64,000 nt of DNA from Ceratodon purpureus (GCA_014871385.1 CM026429.1:3386869-3450868); one strand, 5' to 3'; shown: positions 1 through 12,055, counted from the first letter of the stretch. Notes: a model not told the origin generated them from the letters alone. Program-made: numbers and translations.

Positions 1-287
1 GGGTACCATTGATAATAAGAAATTTTACTATCGTTGGCGCATAAAGTAGATCAATTTCTGGGAAAACTTAGAATATTTATAGAAATAAATACAAATATAC
101 AAAAATGTCTGGATTGAACCGTATACTAAACGATGCTCATGCCAACACATGATCTGAATATCCGACATGAATACGAGCTGTTTTGCCACCGCTTTAATCT
201 GTGACGTAATAGGAATAAAAATGTCACCGAGTTCGTACCGAGCGCCCTAGGATGAAGGTAGGGGAAAAAGACACATCAGAAGCAAAC

Positions 288-3200
288 CTAGACATTGATA
301 AGCGAAAGAAGGCCACTCTGAAAAATAGCCTTGACCTCGTTAAAGCTGAGGCTTGGAGCATGGATGTAGGAGTCCTGGTGAATATCAAGGTTGCATATAG
401 CATTGAAGATGTAATAGAGATGCTTGCAAGGCACCCAGGGAGGTCGTTTTCCCAGCGACTTGACGGACATTTCCTTGAAGTTGGGGCAGGTGCAGGCGGG
501 CTCCGGGCCAATTGTTATTTTGTAGACGTTGGACTCCGACACGGTCTCAGAGACAACGCTGATGATGCACCCGAAACCTGGGTTAGGTATGAGTGTGACT
601 GATTGGATTCGAATGGTGAGTAGAGTAGATGAGGCCCAGTTGTTCTCGTGCTCTGTTCGTGGCACCCGGTTACAACGCCGAATCTTGAATCCCCCTCGCA
701 CCGTGGGATATATTCCTGGAGCAGGGGGTACACTCCACTGCGATAGGTCAAACCGTGGCCGCTGTGGGAGAGATGCACCGTCGTGAAAAACTTGGTGAGC
801 GGGTAATTCTTGGCGTTGAGGGAGTCTGAAACCGGCTGCCTCGAGGTCAAGTATCTCCCTCTTTGAAAGGCGAGAGCCACGCTTGACAGGCCAGATAAGC
901 GGGGGAGGGGGCATGCTGGAGACCCAGTTCCGCTTAGTACCCATGACGCATCTCTGGATGTCGTCGTTACAGAAGCAGAACTGCATCCATTTTTGCTGAT
1001 CCTTCCTGACGTCGGTGAAGATGCCCCAGTAGCATGGCACAATTGTAGCCTTCTTTCCCCGTATGAGCCTCGCCGTGCACTTCTTATTCGTCCTCGCCTG
1101 TTGAGCAAAACACGCCTTCGCCGATCCCTTTGGAAGCCTGACAAGGTGCCACATACTCTCGTCCACATCCGTCTCCTCCACAGCGGTTACGTGATGACGA
1201 CTCCTGTTCTCGTCCGGGCTTGAGACTGGCGATGGGGGTGCCGCTTGGACCGTTTGTGGAGGTGAATCCTCTGGTTCAGCATCAGGCTCCTTGCGTGCTC
1301 GCGTATTCCTAGTGCTCAGACGAGGTTGAGAAAAATTTACCTTGTCCGGCCTGTGGGAGTCATATTCGGATCCGATCGGTTGATTCAGCTTCCGTTTCGT
1401 GGACCCAAAGAGCTCCTCGCCTTCGCGATGTGGCTCACGGGAGAGCAACTGTGGAGCGTCATGGAAGTGTTCAGTGGCATCCGCAAGGCGCTTGGGAATC
1501 CCTGATTTTTGAGCTCGCCGTAAACGGAGTTCGGCTTTGCAAGGTCCCTTACCCGGGGTCTCACCTCGCAGGTAGGCGCTATAGTTAGTGCATTGCATGA
1601 AGCCCCTGACATAATCGTCCACCGTGGCAAAGTAGATGTTGTCGCCACGATTGCCCGACATCTGAAGCCATATATTGTGCACAGTCTCCGAGAGGTTGCA
1701 AGAGGGCATCTCGTCCTTCTCGGCGTCCGTAAGGTCCTGCAATCAAAGAAATTGCTGATTCAATCAATTCTACGTCAAATAAGTGTATTAAGTGACTGGA
1801 TAAAAAAAGAGATGTTGTACTCACCAATTGCATGAAGCCTCCCCACTGCCGATATCTAAAGTGCCAAAATACGAGCCAGAGTTCGAGGTCACGAAGACCG
1901 GAGGCAGTAGTAGCGCCTGAGGAGGTCCACCATGCTCGGATCGCGTGGAAACGAATGTCGGCTTCTTCCATGTTCTTTGCATCACGATACTGCTTGCAAA
2001 GCACGTAATGCTGCCTCTGCAAATCTGATCCGATGATGTGAGCCTCAGTGTGCTTCCTAAGTGAGGTTGCCCAATGAAACTGGCACGTACGCTCACGGTC
2101 TGGCATTGGAACCGTCGCGTCGCCACTTCCATAGATCTTCCGCACACAGTTCCAGTTGGCCTGGGCGCTGTCCGCCATGAAGCCCTTGAAGTTGACTTTG
2201 TCATAGCCATATTTTGCCATTATTCCGTTCAGGAATTGCCACATCACGGTCTGGGCCCTCACGTCTTCTGACTGCATATCACAAATGGCGATAGTCATGA
2301 CCCGGCAATACTGAGAGTCATAGACATGACATGCCATGGTTGTCCAACCCTTTGTGCGCTTGACGTGATCAAACATAATCCAGGAATCCTGGAGATCCCC
2401 GCCAGGTTGCATTCGCTTTACAAGGTCCACTCCCGACCCGGGACCTTTCTCGGACATCTTAAAGATAAAAACCTTATCCCCTTCAGAACCCTGCCCGGGA
2501 AATTTATTGTCATGAATAAACTCCCACTTGCTGCAGCCCCGCAAGGCAGCGATGCCGTCGATAATGCCCAGGTTACCGATCCCCCTGAAGGTCGTCACGG
2601 CGTTCTTAAGCCCGGGCTTGCTGAGTGTATAATACTTCTTGAACACCTCATCCAACTCTTCGTACGAAAGAATGGTCCGCTTCTCCCCCGGTGCAGTTAG
2701 GAGGTACTCACTCAGAAAATCCTTACTCGCCTCTAGAGCTAGGGCCGATGTCTTGGCGTACGGAGTGTTCTGCATATGCAACTCGAGTAGGTCGAGAACC
2801 TTCTGCTTGGTCTCCCTGCACTCAACGTATCCAACAGGGTGGTTATGTGTACCGATATGGATACACGCACGTGACATCGCAGGATTCCCGAGCACGTAGT
2901 ACATCCTTGCAGGGCACGTGGCGATGCATTCCGGGGGATATCTGCAGATTTTGCATACAAGTGTGGACTTCGGAGGAGGATCACAACCAACGACAAACGG
3001 GGTAAGCGTGACACCGTCCCACTCAGACTCGTTCACCTCCATCTTGCGTTTGTCTCCTCGAAGCAAGAAGTCGCACTTCTCGTTCTGGCATTTCAGATGA
3101 CCTGCACATACAGAATATCTGAAAGTCAGTCCTTGGTCGTTTGTGATGTTGGTCGTCATGGTCTTGCACCATGGATGTGCGTCGTACTTCTTATCCATCC

Positions 3201-3849
3201 CTGCCATCGACTTTGCGCTCGCTGCAGTGCCGCGATCAGGGATTGGTGGAAGCTCGAAGAGCACGTCCCCGTTAAACTCGGTCGGTAGAAATGGCACCCG
3301 ATCCCTCTGAAGTGCTCTAAAGTCCAACCTCGACAATGCATTCCTCGCTCCGGGTTTGGAAAAAAGACGCATAAGGCCGGGGATGACACTGAAGCTACCC
3401 GATACTGGTTTCTGCGAAGAACTAGGCTGAGCTTGGGACGGCGTAACGAAATCATCCTTATCTGACTCACTTAGGACATGAATGCGTTGAGCTACGGGTT
3501 GTTTCACAGGAGGATTGGGCTCGGTTCCAACATCGACAGTCGATGTCATGGATCGGCCCGGTGTTAATATCTCAGTGGATGCAGCCCAACGATCCGCAGT
3601 GAGTCCCCTCACGACATATCTTCTAGCCTCAAGAAGCCACTCCCTACCATCCTTAGCTCTAATCGGCATCTGATATACAGTTTGAATCAGTTCGCCGTCG
3701 TCGTTGACAATTTCTTCCTCAAGATGGACGGACTCAAGAACAAGGTTGTATCTCACGCTCAACAAGATAGCGGTAATCGACCCTACACCCTCCGAATTAC
3801 ATGGGACACAAAATGGAACATCGTGACCTTCAGCACGTATACGAGCCAT
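288..3849 (-). CDS. MULE-type transposase with GCM/WRKY-like zinc region and C-terminal SWIM finger (E1)
   Basis: Two exons are joined, 3849-1825 and 1736-288, with an 88-bp GT-AG intron in phase 0, giving about 1157 residues. Visible domains are a Cys/His zinc region at about residues 245-340 (CQNEKC, CKIC, ending HNHP), then the catalytic core with candidate Asp residues in MFDHVKR (about 491) and MADSAQANW (about 557), and the C-x2-H motif CQFHW (about 588) typical of MULE transposases. A SWIM finger (CTCP...CKH) lies near residue 1092. The third acidic residue is not assigned with certainty. The protein is homologous along its whole length to the split E2 transposase, including the intron position. 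It probably cuts and joins element ends in the nucleus. The first ATG is uncertain: similarity to E2 begins a few codons upstream, so a small 5' exon may exist. The frame is intact, so this is the only apparently complete transposase in the nest. Confidence 0.85.
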
Positions 3850-4290
3850 CTCTACGGGTAAGATGTGCACAGAGTGGAAGAGCCGAAGTGAAGCAGGAAG
3901 GCTGTTGCATTGGGTGGTTTAAGAGTTTTGTAACCAAGTACGTGATAGTTCACCATTGCAGCGTGGTTCAAGACCAGTATCATGTCCCAGAATATAGTTG
4001 AACAGCTTTTATTTTGGGCACACAATCAGCATTAATGACTGAGAGATTCAAAAATAAATCGTCTATGAGAAGAAACCGTCATGGCAAAGCCTATGACGCC
4101 CTATGGAACCTCAATTAATAGGCGAACTTAGAGCTCGGTGGGGGACATTTAGCCTAAGTGCATCACACATTGGCCTTAGTCATTTTCAACATAGCACGGT
4201 TGAGGTTCATTTCTCTCTCAATGCATCAAGGATCTGATAAGAGTATGAGCCGGTTTTGTCTTCGAAGTAAGTTTACGTTCACCGTCACAG
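3850..4290. promoter_or_regulatory. Divergent intergenic region between E1 transposase and E1 ParB-MTase gene
   Basis: About 440 bp separates the reverse transposase from the forward ParB-MTase gene, so it must hold both promoters. I see no clear TATA box and no copy of the CTGTCGGATCCGACAG palindrome here. The last bases before 4291 read as a 3' splice site (cacag), so a further 5' non-coding exon of the forward gene is possible. Confidence 0.4.
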
Positions 4291-4629
4291 ATGCCCAAGT
4301 CACATCGGAGTGGGGGGTTAGGCTCCCCCAGTGAAGAAACCCAGGAGAGATCAGGGAAGAAGCGCAGAAAGAGTAAGACGGGGTTGCGCTTGACGGACAG
4401 GAAGTATCAGAGTCAGAGCAAGAGTCAAAGCAAGGTTGTTCGTTCAGTAAGCTCGATTCTCAGGGACTCGAGATCCAAGATTGAAGGGTGTCCGAGCGTC
4501 AACACTGGAGGATCGGCCACGAAAGTTAGCAGCAATCACTTCGTCGACGGGCAAATGACGGTGGCCGTCTCAAGGAGGGTGTTCAGCGATCTACACGCCA
4601 GTTCCATTCTTCAGCCGCGACATTCTGAT
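4291..4629 (+). CDS. Probable first coding exon of E1 ParB-MTase gene (basic, nuclear-signal-like)
   Basis: The open frame starts with ATG at 4291 and encodes a Ser/Lys/Arg-rich segment with KKRRKSK, a likely nuclear localisation signal. A good donor (GAT|gtaagc) ends it at 4629 in phase 0, matching the phase-0 acceptor at 5614/5615 of the ParB exon. With this exon the eight-exon model totals 3897 nt, an exact multiple of three. E2 has a comparable basic first exon (RRARKRRESRRK) at the same relative position. The link to the downstream exon is inferred from splice signals only. Confidence 0.5.
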
Positions 4630-5614
4630 GTAAGCTTGTCAGCACGATGTCTTGGTACGTTCTAGACGCAGCTGTAGCATCATGATTGATCAGCGAGATT
4701 TTCGCTAGCCAGTGCCAGGTCGGGATCAAGTACTCGTAGGACTGGTTTGCGGCATCAGAATAGTGAGTGGTGTGATCGTCATGATAAGTGTTTTATGGTT
4801 TAATAGTTTGCCGTCGCAATTTTCATGGTACGCTGGGCGTAGAGGAGGGAGTGGTTGTTGTCATCATCCAACCGGGTTGAAGCCGGCCGCGGTGTGTACT
4901 AATGGCTTATGAGGGTTTTAAAAGTTTGTAGGTTCTTGGCATGCATCACAGTCATTGTCATACTTAACTTTGAGTAGGAAGTTGGTGCAGTCATCATTGT
5001 AGTTAGCTGTAGGAATTGATGGTTGTCGCGTTTAAGGTAGAGTGGGGGCCGCCGCGAGCAGGAAGTGTGGCTTAGAAGCTAATCGTGGAAAGGGTGTGAG
5101 CAAGAAGTGTGACTTAGAAGCCTCTCGAGGCAAGGGAGTGAGCACGCATAAATTGACAGACGGGAACCCTTGCTCTTCAGTTTCCTGAGGGTTGCGGTGT
5201 TGGAGGTCGGAGATGCAAGGAGGGGGTTTGGAGTGAGGTTCTTTGGTAGGTTAAGGGTATGCTGAAATGGTGTAAGTATAGGTTTTGAGAGGGTCTGAGA
5301 GGGGCGGCTTCAGAGCACATCTCCATCTGGGTTGCCGTTGCAAGGTTTAGGTGGATAGTGCGAGGTCTGAATTATTGTGGCCGAGAAGGGTTTGTGGGTG
5401 TCAAGAGCGGCGTTTTTTCAAGGCTTTAATCATTGGCAGTGCACAACAACTAGTGACGGATTGCCGTATAATACGCATTACATCTGTAAGTGTTGCTTAG
5501 GGTTTTTGTGACTTCTTAGGGTTTATGATGTTATGCTTCGCATTTGGGTGTATTTGTTGTGCTCTGAAATGCGGCCTTCTATTGACTTGCATGTAACGTG
5601 CCTCTACCTTGCAG
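4630..5614 (+). other. Probable intron 1 of E1 ParB-MTase gene
   Basis: This 985-bp stretch lies between donor gtaagc (4630) and acceptor ccttgcag (ends 5614). It is G/T-rich, with no credible reading frame or recognisable repeat. Confidence 0.4.
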
Positions 5615-7133
5615 GGCGCGATGAGCACTTCCCACGATATGGTAGACGCGGCCACAGAGGCAGTGAAGAGCGTGATAGACGATATTCCTAGAGGTTCCTT
5701 CATGGACGAGGATATGGGTAGTTCGCAACCTCCCATCCGAAATGGCAGGGCCCCACCAAAAGTAAACTTTATGGGCTCCTTGCTCGAAGGAGATGATGAA
5801 GTGGGCAAGGCGGGCTTCTCGAGCGAGCAGCAGGAGGAGGGCTCGCGTGAGCAGCAGGAGGACGGCTCGCGTGAGCAGCAGGAGGATGGCTCGCGTGAGC
5901 AGCCGGAGGAGGACTGGTTTCAGCAAGAACCCAGCAAGGACAAGGACAGCAAGGAGGATGACGATCAGACCGAGGATCAGACCCAAGTTGGTGATGGCGA
6001 AGCCGGCGCTGATACTCTATTGAGCCTTGGTGGGCAGGTGGAAGAGATTGAACCTCCTCGAAAGCCTGTGAATGTTCGGCAAGCATTCCGTCAATTCAGG
6101 GAGGAGTTGAAGCCGGACCCATACGCTGCATTACTCAAAATGCGCCGCAGACCTCACCAATATTCAATGATCAAGATTCCCTTATGCCGGTTAATCCCAT
6201 GTGATTTCGTGCGTCCAGCAATGCAGAGTGATGTACAGAAGTTGCAAGCTGAGTTCTTCAACGGCATAAGACCCGGGTCTGGGGCATTTTATGTTGCAGA
6301 TACATCGCACACGGGGGACGTCGCAAGTGTCACCGAGGAGATGAAGTCAGGATGGTGTAATGCTTGGAAGGTGTTGAACGCTGCGTTCGAGGATGAGATC
6401 AGGCAGCACAGGGAGACAAAAGATCTTACAGGAAAGATGTTTTATGTCTTCGATGGTAACCACCGCACAAGGGCATGGCGGGAGTTCATCGAAGTGGAAT
6501 ACCCAGATGATCTTGAATGGGCTAAAGCAAACGGAAGGCCTGACTGTATTCTGCTCGATGTGAAGGGAAGCCGTGAAGCTCTAGTGACAGCAATGCATGC
6601 CATCAACAAGTGAGTCCTAAACTGTGCAAGAGTATTGTGTTTTCTCCGGATGTTGATGTTGGATATAATAACATGGAAATTTAGAATCTTTGATATTAAA
6701 GAAGTGTGTGTTGTATTCGACACAGGGCCAATGAGGATGCTTACGTCAAAGAAAGGCTGCCGCACACTCTACACAAGATACAGACGTACGGGCAAATGTC
6801 TGTGGAGGAGCTGGAAAGGAGTGGAATTCTAACGCCGGATCTTCTGGCGCGCACGAAGAGTTCAACTAAGAAGTCGTGGCACTCGATGCCTCAAGAAGTA
6901 TTTGTGACGTTTTTACACAGCGTAAGTGTTATAAGAAATCAGTGCTGTCAATTCGTAATTGGATGATTCAAGTCCCGAGATGTTAATGGCACGTGGACTG
7001 AAACAGGCAACATTGGCCCAAGTCGCAGAGGAGGCTTCTCAAATTTGGATCAACGAGCACCCTGGTGATGATTCAGGGCACGAGATGAGGGCAGCTGTGG
7101 ACAAGGCCGTGAAGGAAGCCAAGGATAGGCTGC
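5615..7133 (+). pseudogene. E1 ParB-MTase gene, 5' part (acidic region + ParB-like domain), disrupted by E2
   Basis: Exons are 5615-6609, 6726-6921 and 7007-7133, the last cut by the E2 insertion. An in-frame ATG lies at 5621. The N-terminus is acidic, with four near-identical EQQEDGSR-type repeats. A ParB/Srx-like domain follows: box-I-like IPLCRLIPCDFVRP and box-II-like FDGNHRTRAWREF, comparable to the GERR/GNHR-x2-A motif of ParB proteins. The third piece (ATLAQVAEEASQIW) aligns with the third ParB-MTase exon of E2. At 7124-7133 the frame reads AKDRL and then runs into E2. It resumes in frame at 34,380, so the gene was intact before insertion. The original product would be a nuclear DNA-binding protein of about 1298 residues. 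Its DNA target and activity are unknown. Confidence 0.8.
7124..7133. repeat. Left target-site duplication of E2
   Basis: The sequence GATAGGCTGC is repeated exactly at 34,370-34,379 and flanks E2 on both sides. A 10-bp length fits MULE transposition (8-11 bp). Confidence 0.95.
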
Positions 7134-7342
7134 GGACGTAGCTTGTACGTGAGCGGAGAGCGTAGAGCGGAGAGCGGTGAGCGCAGATTTGGAGAGCGGA
7201 GAGCACAGAGTGGGGGACAGAACCTAAAAATAGCACTTTTTTTACTAAAAATAAAATATAAATTTGGAAGATTCGAATATTCTCAGTATATTTTTGGAAA
7301 AATACTAATTTTAGTAATTTTATTGACCCTATAACCGTGGAA
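7134..7342. repeat. E2 left terminal inverted repeat and subterminal motif
   Basis: The terminal GGACGTAGCTTGTACGTGAG is followed by iterated GAGCGGAGAGCG units to about 7215, then an AT-rich stretch, then GACCCTATAACCGTGGAA at 7325-7342. The same block occurs in reverse at the right end of E3 with few differences. The repeated units and the conserved subterminal motif are likely transposase contact sites. Confidence 0.85.
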
Positions 7343-8321
7343 TAATTACAGTGTTTTCATTGAATTTGTAGTTCGTTTTCTCTTTTTTTTGATGATTAAT
7401 TTTTTAACGTGCACCAATTACTATGCTCCAGCTCCTTCTAACTAGTTTAGGCATACATTAATTCCCTTTATCTCCTCAAATTTATATGCAAATTACCGCA
7501 TAAAATGTATTGGTATTAAAGCTCTTAAGAGGGATAAAGTAACATTTAATATCGTAACAATTTCTTAACATTGTTAGAAATCATCCGCCATGGTCTACAT
7601 GGTTCATATCTTTTATTCTTCATTTTAACTTCCATTACTCTATCTATCTTTCCTTTCCTTTAATTCTCTTTCATTTTCTTTTCTCTTTCATTTTATTCTC
7701 TCTTTCATTTTATTTTTTCTTTCATTTTATTTTCTAGTTCCTTATATTTTCTCTTTCATTTTATTCGCTCTTTCATTTTTTTTTCTCTTTCATTTTATTT
7801 TCTCTTTCATTTTATTCTCTCTTTCATTTTCTTGTCTCCTTCATTATAATTTCTCTTTCATTTTATTTTCCTTTTCATTTTATTTTCTCTTTCATTTTAT
7901 TTTGTCTTTCATTTTATTCTCGCTTTCATTTTATTGTCTCATTCATTTTATTTTCTCATTCATTTTATTTTGTCATTCATTTTATTTTGTCTTTCATTTT
8001 ATTTTCTCTTTCATTTTCTTAGTCGCCTTCATATTATTTTCAACCTTAATATTTATTTTTGCTTTTTTTCGTTTTTGCTTTTATAATTTTTTTTTTATTT
8101 TTTTTATTATTTTTAAATTTTAAAAGCTAAATGACTTCTGCTCAACCCTCATCCTTTTCCATTCAGTTGAGAAAGATGCAACTTTCAAATGAATGAATAG
8201 CCGATTTTCAAGGGCGCCAAGCATCTCCTTCACGGATATTTAAGTTAGGATTATGGAATGTCTCTTCCTCTTTTCTGTTGGTGTTTTGTGAAGCTCTTTT
8301 CCGTACTGCGGGACAGCAGTT
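7343..8321. repeat. E2 left-arm non-coding DNA with a (TTTCTCTTTCATTTTA)n pyrimidine-rich minisatellite
   Basis: No gene is visible. From about 7655 to 8115 the forward strand consists of imperfect 14-16 bp units TTTCTCTTTCATTTTA, almost free of G. The equivalent arm of E3 (about 20,220-20,480, opposite orientation) has a much shorter purine-rich version, so the tract has expanded or contracted since the copies diverged. The stretch just before 8322 is presumably the promoter and 5' leader of the small gene. Confidence 0.7.
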
Positions 8322-8774
8322 ATGGAAGACGTCAGAGATATTGTTGTTTCACTTGCTGACGATGTTTGTCCATTTCAACCATATGTTGAGGTGGAGGACG
8401 AAGAAGAGGTGATGGCCAGCAGCCAAGGGCGTCCTTTAACAACGGATGTTGACGTGCAACCGGATGTTAGAGCTGACCCTCCACGTTCAGAAAATTCGGA
8501 TGATATCAGAGTGCTGGAGGAGGACGCAGATGTGCCTTTGCAACCTCATGCATACTCCAAGGTTGGAAAGATCCCAAGGGGAACCTATTCCAGGGAATCA
8601 GTGAATCGGAGGCGGGGAGGTGGGCCATTGCTGAAACGATCATACCAAGGACACGCTCCAAGCGTGGGAACGAAAGTGAATGCGAATGTAGTTTGTCCTG
8701 CAGTACAGTCAGAGGTTCGGAGCCCTGCTGATAGTGTAGTGGGCAACCCTAAACGTGTTAGGTTCGAAGATTAG
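8322..8774 (+). CDS. Small conserved terminal gene of the element family (E2 copy)
   Basis: A 150-residue single-exon protein starts MEDVRDIVVSLADD. The N-terminal half is acidic (VEVEDEEEV, VLEEDAD) and the C-terminal half is basic (NRRRGGG, NPKRVRF). A diverged but intact copy, about 83 percent identical, lies in E3 at 19,567-20,019 at the same distance from the element end. Preservation of a full frame in both copies suggests selection. I recognise no family. By position it could assist transposition or bind the terminal repeats, but that is inference only. A possible polyadenylation signal (aataaa) follows at about 8805. Confidence 0.7.
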   Translation: MEDVRDIVVSLADDVCPFQPYVEVEDEEEVMASSQGRPLTTDVDVQPDVRADPPRSENSDDIRVLEEDADVPLQPHAYSKVGKIPRGTYSRESVNRRRGGGPLLKRSYQGHAPSVGTKVNANVVCPAVQSEVRSPADSVVGNPKRVRFED

Positions 8775-9028
8775 GACATCTAATAACAAGTATATGTTTG
8801 CTGTAATAAAGGGTACATGTCAGAGGATACGAGGTATATAGTGCACTTCTTCAAGATAGAATGTATTGAAATAGAATGCAATCAATGTGAACGACAAAGC
8901 CTTTAATATAATGAAAAAGTCAATACAGCTTCTGAATAGCTGACTTAGTACATGGTATATTACTAAAATCATTCACTACGTGACAAATGGCCATTGTGGA
9001 AATGGCAGTTCTAAAGTAGGAGGGCTAC

Positions 9029-11154
9029 CTACTTCTTCGCCAAGGGGTGACGCAAGATTCCACTCTCTAGGAGAAGCTTGACCTCGTTGAAGCTAAAGGT
9101 AGGCGCATGGATGAAAAGCTCGGCTTCGGGATCACGGTTGCAGACCTTCAAGAGTATGTAGTAAAGGTGCTTACAATACGTGAACTGAGTCCTGCCTTTG
9201 AACGTAGTCATCGTCTTCTTGAATGCTGGGCAAGTGCAACCAGGGTAAGAACTGATGGTAATCTGGTAACGCGTGATGTGTGGAGCGACGCCCGAATCCA
9301 GCCCAATGATGCAACCGTGGCCCGGCTCAGGTATCATGGTGACGGAACGGAGGCGCGCTTTGAGAGACTCGGAGGAGCCCATGGATAGTCGCTGCGCCGG
9401 ATTGGGACGAGTGGCAGTGCGCTTCACCATCTTGCCGTCTCTCTTGCCTGGGTAGCGGTCAGCGTCTGCAGGGACTGGCACCGAGCTGAGATTTGCAGGG
9501 GGCGGGGCAGAGGAGAAGAGGCGTCTTGGGGAGACGGGCTTTTTAGGCGGAAGTTGAAAGCCTGCTGCTTCGAGGGCAAGAATCTCAGTCAGTTTTAGAT
9601 TAGTACCTAGTTTCACTGGCCAGACCTCTGGAATGGAGGGGAATTCCTGGTCCTTTGAGTAGTGCGCTACCCACTTGCGCTTAGAGCCTTTCACGCAGCG
9701 CTCAATATCGTCGGAGCAGAAGAAGAACTCTGTCTTCTCCACTAGGTTCCTGCGATAGTTAGTCCAGAGCCCAGTGTAGGTCGGTGCAGCTGTGCAATGG
9801 GGCCCTCTGACGATTCTCTCAGTGCACTTCTTCTTCGTTTCAGCTCTTTGGGCCCAGCAGCACTTTGCAGAAAGTTTGTGAAGTCTGGAAATGTGCCACT
9901 CCTTTACGTCCACCTTGGTTTCTTCAACCGCGTTGACATGGCGAATGCCGCCCTTGTTCACAGGTGAAGGTAAAGGGGAATGAACTTCCTGGGCAGGAGG
10001 TTGCGTACATTGTACCTCGGTGTCTTGTTCGGAGTCGTCTTCCTCAATGACGGGCATCTGCATAGGGCGAGCCCTGACGGCACGTCTTGGGCCTCTTGGG
10101 CGTGAGAAGTTTGTCTTGTCCGGGCGATGAGACTCCTCGTCAGCTCCGATAAGGACGTCGGCTTTTCGCTTCTGTGAACCAAAGACTTCCGCTCCAGGCA
10201 TGATAGGCTGACGAGTGCAGAACTCATCCGCGCCTGGCATATCGAGCATGGGCTTGTCGAGCACTGTAGGATTTCCCCATTTCTTCGCGTTGCGTTCAGC
10301 CATCCGGAGCCTGAGTTCCTTCTTGGATGGTCCTGTTCCGCCGACGTCACCTTTGAGGAACTGGTAGTAGTTGACAACCTGTAGAAAAGCCCGAACAAAA
10401 TCGTCCACGGTAGCAACGTAGAGGTCGTTCCCATTGTTTCCTGAAGCTTGGAGCCACTTGTTGTGAACTGTTTCGGCGAGGTTACAGGTGGGCATCTCTG
10501 TGAGTTCTTCTTTCGTGAATTTCTGCAGATTTGACAGTAGGTGCCGTTAGATTCACGGATTAGAGTTTTGTAGGTTAGGGCTAGGAAACCAGTATCAAAA
10601 ACATGAAAACAGAGTGCAGAGATAATACCTCGGTCATGAATCCCCCCCACTGGCGGAAGCGGTGGTGCCAGAATGACAGCCACTGATCGAGTTTGATGAG
10701 CCCGCTCTCGCCAACGACCCCGGTGGATGCCCACCATGCTCGCAACGCGTGGTACAGAGTTTCCGCCTCTGCCATGCTGGTCGCATTCTTGTACTGAGTG
10801 CACATCTTCTTGTGCTGTTCCCAGAGTTCTTCGGGGAAGTGCTTCTGCGTATACGCCACCATGTTCTGAGTCCAGTGGAACAAGCACGACCTCTCCCGGT
10901 CCTCCATTGGGTCCTCTTTGTTGCCATTGCCGTAAAGGATTCGCACTGCATTCCAATTCGCCTGTGCGTTATCCGCCATGAACCCCTTGAAGTTCGGCGC
11001 TGCAACGCCATTGATCTCCATGACCAGGTTCAGGTTTTTCCAGAAGACGAGCTGGGCGTCCGTGTCCTCGGACTGCATGTCGCAAGTGGCGATCGTCATC
11101 ACGCGGCAGTAGGTGGCGTCGTACACATGGCACGCCATCGTCGACCAGTCTTTG
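9029..11154 (-). pseudogene. E2 MULE/SWIM transposase, C-terminal half (separated by E3)
   Basis: Exons are 11,154-10,629 and 10,522-9029 (stop TAG), with a 106-bp intron at the same place as in the E1 transposase. The fragment begins in the core just after FDHVKR and contains MADNAQANW (second Asp), CLFHW (C-x2-H) and a C-terminal SWIM finger (CTCP...CKH). It continues in frame from the N-terminal half at 20,990-22,532. Together the pieces would make about 1190 residues. As it stands the gene is broken by E3 and this half has no start codon of its own. Confidence 0.85.
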
Positions 11155-11164
11155 ACGCGTTTGA
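11155..11164. repeat. Left target-site duplication of E3
   Basis: ACGCGTTTGA is repeated exactly at 20,980-20,989. Both copies are in coding sequence of the E2 transposase. Confidence 0.95.
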
Positions 11165-11284
11165 GGGGAAAGTTCGTATGTGAGCGGAGAGCGTAGAGCG
11201 GAGAGCGGAGAGCACAGAATGGAGAGCACAGAATTGACAATTAGCAAAATTTTCAAAAGCAAAGTAGACCCTATAACCGTGGAA
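11165..11284. repeat. E3 left terminal repeat with subterminal GACCCTATAACCGTGGAA
   Basis: Terminal GAGCGGAGAGCG units are followed by the motif at 11,267-11,284, 102 bp from the tip. The distance is identical at the matching right end of E2. Confidence 0.85.
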
Positions 11285-11752
11285 AATTACTAAATTAAGG
11301 CTTGATTTTGACACTTTTTTTAGGAAAAGAGTATATTACCGTGGAGATCAGGGTTATCTCTGGTAAGAATTTATTACGTTTGTTCTCTAAAATAAAAATT
11401 AGGGCTGATGTCATGATGACGTCATCCATACAATCCTTTAGATTTGGTCCCTTATTGGATCTAGATACGAGTATTCCAGCATCATGTTCTTAGATCACAA
11501 CATTAAATATTGCATAGAAAAGTATAGGAAAAAAAAAAATCACAAAAGCTAAAGTTTATGGTTTGAAACCTTCGTGGAATATATCAAAGTTCGTGTACAA
11601 TAATCGAGCTGCGAAAACCAAGATGTATACCATGTCAGAGTGCTTGTTTTGGTTGAAGAATTCTCGGTCTTTAGATAGGACTATTCGTACCTTTAATGTC
11701 AAGGAACGATCTACATAAACCATTGGGACGTCCTTGAAGTTGTATTAGCTCA

Positions 11753-12055
11753 ATGGTTTTTGTAGAACTTAAGCTTGTACTTACTAGGGAGTTGTTTGAA
11801 GGTATGGGCGATTCATTTGAGGTCGTTGCCTATGAAACAATTTTACAGGATTTGCTTAAGCAGATGGCAGATGGGCCTAACCCCTGGGATCATATAGGTA
11901 GTAGTGCAACGCAGGGTTGGACTCCTCCGACAGTAATCACGTTTGAAGACGTCGAGAACGCTCGTGCTTTGTCAAAGAGGTGGAAGCGTGAGATTGACAG
12001 CAGTCCTGAATACGCATGCCTTCGGCTAGCGAGGTGCGATTACTTTTTGTACTTT
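11753..12055 (+). CDS. Orphan reading frame of unknown function near the E3 end
   Basis: About 100 residues start at ATG 11,753 (MVFVELKLVLTRELFEG). From about 12,055 the frame runs into sequence antisense to the truncated ParB gene. E2 has an unrelated-looking antisense ORF at the same relative place (33,228-33,644). I recognise no domain. It may be the remnant of a gene joined to the ParB fragment by an internal deletion. Confidence 0.25.

Noticed and set aside
252-786. Forward ORFs over the E1 transposase 3' exon
   Set aside because: They are antisense shadows of the SWIM-containing exon, with no independent support.
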